Part shown: in pieces, positions 1 through 5,044 of the stretch
Layout: each line of letters opens with the position of its first letter
How positions within the stretch are numbered: position 1 is the first letter of the stretch
Assembly: GCA_937923585.1 (NCBI GenBank)
Contig: CALDSM010000235.1
Coordinates: 1-5,969, forward strand
Length of the DNA stretch: 5,969 nt
Direction: 5' to 3'
Source: an uncultured bacterium
GTDB taxonomy: Bacteria; Hydrogenedentota; Hydrogenedentia; Hydrogenedentales; CAITNO01
Program-made: the position numbers and the translations under genes
Notes under the pieces: model-generated
Told to the model about the DNA's origin: nothing
Seen by the model: only the letters and a program-made list of their open reading frames with translations
Databases searched by the model: none

Positions 1-48
1 TACGAGATCTGATCGTGACTGGAGTTCAGACGTGTGCTCTTCCGATCT
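1..48. other. Illumina TruSeq i7 adapter contamination
   Basis: These bases are synthetic. They begin within the P7 sequence (TACGAGAT), continue with the six-base index CTGATC, which is the reverse complement of TruSeq index 9 (GATCAG), and then read the constant adapter GTGACTGGAGTTCAGACGTG through to TCTTCCGATCT, ending at base 48. The match to the adapter as I know it is complete. Genomic sequence therefore begins at about base 49, and the left edge is a contig end rather than an arbitrary cut in a chromosome. Confidence 0.97.
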
Positions 49-326
49 AAGAAAAGGTTAACGCGGCCGGCGACCAGTACTCCATGGGCATCACGTTTTA
101 CATGCTCTTTGCCGAGCGCGTGCCGTTCCCCGTGGACAACCTGGGCAAGCTGTACCAGTGCCACCTGACCGTGGTACCGGACCATCCCTCGCTGGTCAAC
201 CCCAAGTGCCCCACGCCCCTGGGCGACATCATCATGAAACTGCTCCAGAAGCGCCCCGAGAAGCGCTTCGCCGACTGCGACGAACTGCGCATTGCCCTGT
301 CGCAGATTGGACGCAGCCGAATCTAG
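49..326 (+). CDS. Hanks-type Ser/Thr protein kinase, C-terminal fragment
   Basis: This is the 3' end of a eukaryote-like serine/threonine protein kinase, which would transfer the ATP gamma-phosphate to Ser/Thr of target proteins. About 91 residues are readable from base 51. They cover the end of the kinase C-lobe: subdomain IX (AAGDQYSMGITFYMLF, with its conserved Asp and the Y-S-x-G pattern), a PF pair after it, and subdomain XI (KLLQKRPEKRFADCDEL), whose Arg near visible residue 72 would pair with the Glu of the APE motif. The HRD, DFG and glycine-rich loops lie upstream and are missing. The protein ends about 18 residues after this Arg, so it has no C-terminal membrane helix, PASTA or other sensor domain; any extra domain would be N-terminal. 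Reading starts at the adapter junction: the in-frame TAA at 48-50 uses the adapter's last T and is artificial, and Met at 84 is internal. Substrate unknown. Confidence 0.88.
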
Positions 327-424
327 CAGGGGGGGCCGGAGCGCGGTGTCCTCACCGGGGGCATCGGCATCCTGCTTGTTTGTTTGTATCGCTTCAGGCA
401 CCCCGCGCAACCGGGTAACGAACC

Positions 425-1765
425 ATGCATAAACCGGTGGACAGAACCGAAGGCGATGTGAATGCGTCTCCCCTGAGGAATGGCTGGCTGGACGAGTGCA
501 TTTCACCGGAAACGCGCGCCCTGCTGGAGGAAGACAGCCAATACTTCCTGCACCAGTCCCTTTCCACGCCATGCCTTGATGTGCTCGATTCCTGCGAGGG
601 TGCCGTGCTCCGGGACATGCAGGGCCGTGAGTTGCTCGATTTCCACGGCAACAGCGTTCATCAGGTGGGCTACCGGAATGAGCGCATTGTCGAGGCGGTC
701 AAACGGCAGTTGGACCATTTGGCGTTTTGTCCGCGCCGGTATACAAACGAAACCGCCGTCACGCTGGCGCGCCGTCTCGCGCAACTGGCCCCTGGCAGTC
801 TCAACAAGGTGCTGCTCGCCCCCGCGGGCGCGCTGGCCGTCAGCATGGCGCTGAAACTGGCGCGCGTGGCCACGGGCCGCTTCAAGACGGTCAGTTTCTG
901 GGGCGCCTTCCACGGCGCCTCGCTTGACGCCATCAGCGTCGGCGGCGAGGCCATGTTTCGCTCGGGGATGGGGCCGCTGCTGCCCGGCACGATCCACGTG
1001 CCGCCGCCGCCCGACTGCAACGGAAACGAAGACAGCCTGTCCGGCATTGACGCCGTGGAAGCGGTGTTTCGTCATGAGGGGGATATTGGCGCATTCATTG
1101 CCGAGCCGATCCGCTGCACCGACGTGATTCGCCCCAGCGCCGCCTATTGGAGGCGGGTGCGCGAACTGTGCGACGCGCACGGGGCGCTGCTGATTTTCGA
1201 CGAGATCCCGACCTGTCTGGGGCGCACCGGCAGGATGTTTGCCTGTGAACATTACGGTGTCGTGCCCGATATTCTGTGCTTGGGCAAGGGGCTCGGCGGT
1301 GGAATAATGCCGTTGGCCGCGGTCATCGCGCGCGGAGACTTGGACGTGGCCGCGCCGTTTTCACTGGGCCATTTTACCCACGAGAAATCGCCGGTCGGCT
1401 GCGCCGCCGCACTCGCCACGCTCGACTGCATCGAGGAAGACGGACTGGTCGCGCGCAGCCGCGATTTGGGCGCGTGGTTGCTTGGGCGGCTTGAGGCGCT
1501 GCAAGGGAAGTATCCCTGCATCCGCCAAGTGCGCGGCGCGGGGCTGCTGGTGGGTGTGGAACTGGCCGATGATCCCGCCACCGGCCGCGCCGCCAATGAC
1601 ATCGCCGAGCACGTGCTCTACGCATGCCTGCGCAGGGGGCTTAGCTTCAAGGTGTCCGGCGGCAGGGTGCTCACGCTGGCTCCGCCCCTGACCATCGGCC
1701 AGGAAAGACTCGTGGAGGCCGTTGGCATAGTGGACGCATCTATGGCAGAGGTTCTCTCGCAGTAA
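425..1765 (+). CDS. pbfA: Class III PLP enzyme, PbfA-like (1-hydroxy-2-aminoethylphosphonate ammonia-lyase?)
   Basis: A complete 446-residue PLP-dependent enzyme of the class III aminotransferase fold (fold type I), the usual length for that family. Visible landmarks are FHG at 162-164 (ring stacking), E227 in FIAEP, D259 in LIFDEIP (PLP N1 contact), K288 in LGKGLGGG (Schiff-base lysine) and T318 in HFTHEKSP (phosphate contact from the partner subunit). Several stretches recall the PbfA subfamily rather than ordinary aminotransferases: FLHQSLSTPCLDVL, FHGNSVHQVGY, RRYTNE, GASLDAISVGGEA, and the tail GLSFKVSGGRVLTLAPPLTI. PbfA eliminates ammonia from (R)-1-hydroxy-2-aminoethylphosphonate, giving phosphonoacetaldehyde for phosphonate breakdown. 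Class III membership is secure; the PbfA assignment rests on remembered family patterns and has no support from neighbours. The G-S/T phosphate-binding loop reads AGALAVS (134-140), which is unusual. ATG 425 is the first start after an in-frame stop at 416-418, with no clear Shine-Dalgarno. Alternative: an AGXT2-like or other omega-aminotransferase. Confidence 0.9.
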   Translation: MHKPVDRTEGDVNASPLRNGWLDECISPETRALLEEDSQYFLHQSLSTPCLDVLDSCEGAVLRDMQGRELLDFHGNSVHQVGYRNERIVEAVKRQLDHLAFCPRRYTNETAVTLARRLAQLAPGSLNKVLLAPAGALAVSMALKLARVATGRFKTVSFWGAFHGASLDAISVGGEAMFRSGMGPLLPGTIHVPPPPDCNGNEDSLSGIDAVEAVFRHEGDIGAFIAEPIRCTDVIRPSAAYWRRVRELCDAHGALLIFDEIPTCLGRTGRMFACEHYGVVPDILCLGKGLGGGIMPLAAVIARGDLDVAAPFSLGHFTHEKSPVGCAAALATLDCIEEDGLVARSRDLGAWLLGRLEALQGKYPCIRQVRGAGLLVGVELADDPATGRAANDIAEHVLYACLRRGLSFKVSGGRVLTLAPPLTIGQERLVEAVGIVDASMAEVLSQ

Positions 1766-1781
1766 CCAACGGCGGCCGCCC

Positions 1782-2378
1782 TTACTGGACCATCACCTTC
1801 ACTATCGCATCCACCTGACATTCAAGGCTTTCCAGATCGCCGCCGTTTTCGATCACCCATTTTGCCACGGCGCGCTTTGCCTCGGGGTCGGACTGGGCGG
1901 CGATGCGGCGTTCGGCTTCATCGTGGTCCATGCCGCGCTGTTCGGTGAGGCGGCGTATTCGTTCCTCAACCGGGCAACTGACGAGGATCAGCCCCTCGAA
2001 CAGGGGATTGACCTGGCCGTTCTCACCGATGAGCGCCGCTTCCACAAGAACCACTTCCGCGCCCTGTTCCTTGAACTCCATGCAGCGCTGCGCGATTTCA
2101 GCGTAGATGGCGGGGTGGGTGATCGCGTTGAGCCGCCCGCGTGCGTCCGTGTTGGCAAAGACACGCGCCGCGAGCCGTCCGTGATCCACGCGCCCGTCTT
2201 CCGCAAGAATGCCGCGGCCGAAGGCCTGTACCACGGCGTCGTGGGCAGCGCCGCCGGGCTGAATCACGGCATGGCCGACGCGGTCGGCGTCAACGACGGG
2301 GATGCCGCGGCGTGCGAATGCGCGGGCTGCCTCCGACTTGCCACAGCCAATGCCGCCGGTGATTCCAAAGATTCTCAT
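1782..2378 (-). CDS. coaE: Dephospho-CoA kinase
   Basis: A 198-residue cytoplasmic P-loop kinase that phosphorylates the ribose 3'-hydroxyl of dephospho-CoA with ATP, the last step of coenzyme A synthesis. The length is typical of CoaE. The sequence opens MRIFGITGGIGCGKS with Walker A at residues 8-15. It continues with VVDADRVGHAV (D30, D32), LNAITHPAI (83-91, with the conserved His-Pro), VLVEAALIGENG (110-121, the place of the usual D-x-PLL-x-E motif), the Arg-rich lid EERIRRLTEQR (138-148), RIAAQ (158-162), and VIENGGDLESLECQV near the end, matching the family's V-I-x-N-x-G element. The frame stays open for 46 residues upstream of this ATG, but that extension lies inside the neighbouring gene and precedes the conserved N-terminus, so I start at 2378. 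The ATG overlaps the upstream stop as ATGA, and GGGGGTGG sits five bases before it. Some CoaE of other phyla also have an A-A-L form of the PLL motif, so activity is expected. Confidence 0.96.
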   Translation of the reverse strand: MRIFGITGGIGCGKSEAARAFARRGIPVVDADRVGHAVIQPGGAAHDAVVQAFGRGILAEDGRVDHGRLAARVFANTDARGRLNAITHPAIYAEIAQRCMEFKEQGAEVVLVEAALIGENGQVNPLFEGLILVSCPVEERIRRLTEQRGMDHDEAERRIAAQSDPEAKRAVAKWVIENGGDLESLECQVDAIVKVMVQ

Positions 2379-4609
2379 CGCAGCCACCCCCAGCGCTTCT
2401 TCTCGACGACGGTTTCCCGGACAAAGATGGACAGCGCCGCCGCAAGCCGCACAGGATAGCGGAAACGGATCAGCGCCTCGCTGCGTCCCGACTCGGTGCG
2501 CGGTGCAATGTCGCACGGAATCGGGTCGTCGCTGATGGTGCAGCGGGCCAGCGGATTGTTGAGCCCCTCGGGCAGACGCAACACCACCTCGCGGATGATG
2601 ACGGGGCTGTCCAGTTCAAGGTCGGTCTGGATTTCGGGTCCGGCGGTGCCCGCCGTTTCGCGGTGGTGCATGCGCCCGAAACACAGGGGTGTCATAAGGT
2701 TCACAACGGTCTCGGCCCCGTGGACGCCCGGACGCGGATCGAGGTAGATGCGCTGTTCGGGCACGGCGTACAGCATGCCGCCGACGGCCTGGAAGTACTG
2801 CCAGAGCAGGCGCAGATCGAAGGTGGTGTCCTTCTCGAGCCGCGCGGCCAGCCGCGCGGTCCAGGTGCGGCGCGCGTCGGGTTCCGTGACGTAATGCCGT
2901 TCGAGGAGCGCCAGGCGCGCCAGGGATGCGGTGGACAAGGTCTTGGGGCGCGACTGCCGCGCCAGGGCGCGCAGGCACGCGGCAATGCGCTGGGGCTGGG
3001 CGACATCGTCCATGCGCAGCGCCGCCACCAGGCACAGGCCCGACATGGCCTCGGCGGGGTCGTCGCCGGGAGCGCCGTACAGGCCGGAGTCCTTGTCCCA
3101 GAAACGGGTCTCATAGTCCACCCATGCCCGGCGGCACGCCTCGAAAAGGGAGGTGCCTGCGGGGTCGTGCATGGCCTCGGCCAGATGCACGCAGGCGCGC
3201 AGCGCCGCAACGCGCCTGCCCGCGATGCCTGCCGAGCTTGCGGCGCCGGCGTTGAGCAGCGACGCATTGGCGTCGCGGAGCACGGCGGGCCAGAACTCCT
3301 GCAGGTGAGCCAGGCTGCCGGTGTGCAGATAGTCGCGGTAGACGGACAGGACGAACGCCGCGGCATTCTCCGGCGAGGGCGCCGTTCGTTCCGCGGCGGC
3401 GTGGGTTGCCAGCGCCGCAGCCTCATAGCGGGGAAAGAAGAGCATCAGCGGAAGGTGCAGGTCAAAGCGGTCACGGGATGCATCGCCCTCCGCGTCCGGC
3501 CGCCATCGGAATGTGCCGTCAGCAGCAAGTGCGGCATTGCGGGTGAACAGCGCGGTGCTCTGCACAAGGCGCGCGCCGAGCCAGGGGGGCACGGCGGCGG
3601 CGTCAAGCAGCCGGGCGTGCCAGTTGCCCACCGCCGCGAACAGGTAGTCCGCATGGCGCAGGCCGTGCCGCGCCACCTCGCGGGCGTTTCCCCACAGCGC
3701 CGCATAGGCGGGCGCTTCGGCCGCCGGCGCGCGGCGGTGCCATGCATGGACAAACACCACATGCCGCTTTTCGCCGGGGTTCAGCCAGAGGTCGCAGCAC
3801 ACGGCCCCGTGGCTGGGCGCGCGGCTTGCGGAAACGCGGGGCATGCGTCCGGTCTCGCCGAAGTCCTCCCACAGCCGCGCCTCCTCAATCGCATTGCGCG
3901 GATTCCATGCGGCCGTGCTGAACCGGGCATTCCATGCGCGCGCGGCCAGGCAGGCCTCCACGGCGGGCTTGGGGCCGCCGGAGGGGCCGCCGAAAAAGAC
4001 GGCATTGCGCACCGGTCCCTGATCCTGCTCCTCCGCGTCGTCGTGGCCTTCCGGTTTCAACCGCATGTGCTCGTCATGCTCCACCAGCAGCGGCATGATG
4101 GCATGGGCGGGTTCGCCCGAAACAAGGGGCGGCGGCGCCATGTTCACCAGAAGCGAGCACTTTGCCCGTTCGGCAGATGTGTTCGTCAATTCGGCCCGGA
4201 GAAAGACGGCGGGCATGCACGAGGCGTCGTGGTCGAAGGGGATGACCGATCCGTGCCAGGCCCATCGGAACTCGATGGGAAGTTCGGGGTTGCTGATTCT
4301 GAACGCCACCTTGGGATAGCGGAACACGTCCCCCATGGACGAGGCGACGAGGCCATGCGGCCGGACACCGGAGGCGGACGGCGGCACACTGGCCGCATCA
4401 GCCAGAATCCGTGTCCAGAGTCTGGCGCCGCTTTGGACCCGCAGCGCGGCAAAAGCGCCTGGCATAACGGGGGCGGCCTTTCTCGCGGGCTCGCCGGGCA
4501 GGCAAAGGTCGGACAGGGTTCCATCGGGATACACCGTGATATATCCCGTGTCCACCCCGCCAAGCGGGATGCCTGCCGTTCGGGCAGTTCCTGTATGGGC
4601 CTGTGTCAT
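2375..4609 (-). CDS. GH116 / DUF608-like glycoside hydrolase homologue, possibly inactive
   Basis: A 744-residue protein related to family GH116 (bacterial beta-glucosidases and non-lysosomal glucosylceramidase GBA2). N-terminal beta-domain signatures are GIPLGGVDTGYI (13-24), YPDGTLSD (27-34) and the run from YPKVAFRISNPELPIEF to MPAVFLRAELTN (98-143). The helical domain shows LFTRNAALAADGTFRW (354-369), LPLMLFFPRYE (386-396), FVLSVYRDYLHTG (419-431), and LLWQYFQAVGGMLYAV followed by MTPLCFGRM (601-647). After EFWPAVLRDANASLL only about 12 residues precede the next helix RRVAALRA; active homologues carry here a longer D-G...TYD segment holding the acid/base Asp, so catalysis is doubtful. E374 in DAEGD is the only nearby candidate nucleophile. 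No signal peptide or membrane segment is visible, suggesting a cytoplasmic protein; it is shorter than typical members. Start: ATG 4609 is preferred because the extension to ATG 4669 adds 20 polar residues outside family homology. The substrate cannot be inferred. Confidence 0.82.
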   Translation of the reverse strand: MTQAHTGTARTAGIPLGGVDTGYITVYPDGTLSDLCLPGEPARKAAPVMPGAFAALRVQSGARLWTRILADAASVPPSASGVRPHGLVASSMGDVFRYPKVAFRISNPELPIEFRWAWHGSVIPFDHDASCMPAVFLRAELTNTSAERAKCSLLVNMAPPPLVSGEPAHAIMPLLVEHDEHMRLKPEGHDDAEEQDQGPVRNAVFFGGPSGGPKPAVEACLAARAWNARFSTAAWNPRNAIEEARLWEDFGETGRMPRVSASRAPSHGAVCCDLWLNPGEKRHVVFVHAWHRRAPAAEAPAYAALWGNAREVARHGLRHADYLFAAVGNWHARLLDAAAVPPWLGARLVQSTALFTRNAALAADGTFRWRPDAEGDASRDRFDLHLPLMLFFPRYEAAALATHAAAERTAPSPENAAAFVLSVYRDYLHTGSLAHLQEFWPAVLRDANASLLNAGAASSAGIAGRRVAALRACVHLAEAMHDPAGTSLFEACRRAWVDYETRFWDKDSGLYGAPGDDPAEAMSGLCLVAALRMDDVAQPQRIAACLRALARQSRPKTLSTASLARLALLERHYVTEPDARRTWTARLAARLEKDTTFDLRLLWQYFQAVGGMLYAVPEQRIYLDPRPGVHGAETVVNLMTPLCFGRMHHRETAGTAGPEIQTDLELDSPVIIREVVLRLPEGLNNPLARCTISDDPIPCDIAPRTESGRSEALIRFRYPVRLAAALSIFVRETVVEKKRWGWLR
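2384..2391 (-). promoter_or_regulatory. Ribosome binding site for coaE within the upstream gene
   Basis: On the - strand GGGGGTGG lies five bases before the ATG at 2378, inside the last codons of the GH116-like gene. Together with the ATGA stop-start overlap at 2375-2378 it supports both the chosen coaE start and coupled translation of the two genes. The match to a Shine-Dalgarno sequence is G-rich but imperfect. Confidence 0.5.
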
Positions 4610-4702
4610 CGCGTTTCCGCATCTCCCCTTCCGGCACTCTGTGGTGTGTGTCCGATATGGCTCCGACATTCCGCCCGCGATCCGAACACATCAGCGCCGC
4701 GC

Positions 4703-4725
4703 GTCACGGGCATTTTGCCTGTGGC
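4703..4725 (+). repeat. REP-like palindrome (CACGGGC / GCCTGTG)
   Basis: GTCACGGGC and GCCTGTGGC can form a nine-pair stem with a five-base ATTTT loop, two pairs being G-U in a + strand transcript. Its sequence style, and the way its + strand reads as VTGILPVAGMP, resemble the extragenic palindromes scattered through many Planctomycetes and Verrucomicrobia genomes as I remember them. Only one copy is present, so membership of a dispersed family is inferred. It would lie in the 5' leader of the GH116-like transcript. Confidence 0.4.
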
Positions 4726-4761
4726 TGGAATGCCGTGCCACTCGCGGCTGTCGTATTATGG

Positions 4762-4791
4762 ATTATCGCAGACCCGAACGGTGCCTGTCAT
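4762..4791 (-). promoter_or_regulatory. Candidate sigma70-type promoter for the GH116-like gene and coaE
   Basis: On the - strand ATGACA (4791 to 4786) and GATAAT (4767 to 4762) each match the -35 and -10 consensus at five of six positions, with an 18-base spacer. Such A+T hexamers stand out in this GC-rich context. Transcription would start near 4755, giving a leader of about 145 bases before ATG 4609 that contains the palindrome at 4703-4725. This is pattern matching only. Confidence 0.35.
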
Positions 4792-4792
4792 C

Positions 4793-4831
4793 CCCGGTCG
4801 TGCCGGGTGCCGGACTTTGCACCACCGGTGC
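4793..4831. repeat. Two adjacent short hairpins
   Basis: CCCGG-TCGTG-CCGGG (4793-4807) and GCACC-ACC-GGTGC (4819-4831) are perfect five-pair stems separated by 11 bases. They sit immediately upstream of the candidate promoter of the GH116-like gene. No T-run follows on either strand, so they are more likely part of an extragenic palindromic element than terminators. Short GC-rich stems also arise by chance in such DNA. Confidence 0.3.
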
Positions 4832-4927
4832 TTGCGTGGGGAAAGAAACGGGGGTTGCTGCAATGATGGTTCCTGACAACGGAAGGACCAAACACACCGG
4901 GGGCGATTGAGCCTGCACGATTCACGC

Positions 4928-4942
4928 GGGCGGCATACGCCC
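4928..4942. repeat. Short hairpin GGGCG / CGCCC
   Basis: A perfect five-pair stem with the loop GCATA, about 100 bases beyond the Nramp-USP stop codon. There is no T-run after it on the - strand, so it is not a canonical terminator. It is weak evidence on its own and is listed because it adds to the palindrome cluster in this gene-free stretch. Confidence 0.2.
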
Positions 4943-5044
4943 CACAAGCGGAGAAGCGCACCCTCCTTTCCCCTGACGACGCATCATTCACGCCTATTTG
5001 GATAGCGTCCCGAATAGTATTTCCCGGAAGAATGGGTGCGCGGG

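Larger units (their letters stand above)
4610..5044. other. Gene-free region with small palindromes and a candidate promoter
   Basis: This 435-base stretch separates the Nramp-USP stop (5045) from the chosen start of the GH116-like gene. I see no protein with family signatures in any frame and no tRNA T-loop pattern. It holds a purine-rich GGGGAG at 4623-4628, 13 bases before ATG 4609 and rather far for a Shine-Dalgarno, a REP-like palindrome (4703-4725), a sigma70-like promoter facing the GH116-like gene (4762-4791), and short stems at 4793-4807, 4819-4831 and 4928-4942. None of the stems is followed by a T-run, so no intrinsic terminator is called. Confidence 0.6.

Noticed and set aside
327..424. 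TTTG repeats near 379-388 in the gap before the PLP enzyme, considered as a promoter or terminator
   Set aside because: There is no hairpin before the T-rich stretch and no paired -35/-10 hexamers with proper spacing, so nothing can be supported.
503..1252. A 249-codon open frame on the - strand opposite the PLP enzyme
   Set aside because: It lies wholly inside the PLP enzyme gene on the other strand and shows no domain features; it is a shadow of that gene's codon bias.
1771..1780. Perfect palindrome GGCGGCCGCC between the convergent stop codons, considered as a terminator
   Set aside because: It has no room for a loop and no T-run on either side; it is a GC-rich palindrome of ten bases and could easily occur by chance.
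2379..2516. N-terminal extension of coaE to the upstream ATG at 2516
   Set aside because: The extra 46 residues have no family similarity, overlap the end of the GH116-like gene, and precede the normal CoaE N-terminus.
2663..4876. A 737-codon open frame on the + strand opposite the GH116-like gene
   Set aside because: It is antisense to a gene with clear family signatures, its translation is rich in Gly, Arg and His with no recognisable domain, and long antisense frames are expected in GC-rich coding DNA.
4956..5041. Eight-base inverted repeat GCGCACCC ... GGGTGCGC separated by 70 bases
   Set aside because: The arms are short and far apart, with no gene, insertion sequence or target duplication between them; chance is the simplest explanation.
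4610..5044. tRNA, CRISPR array or riboswitch in the long gene-free stretch
   Set aside because: There is no T-loop consensus, no regularly spaced direct repeats, and no riboswitch core that I recognise.
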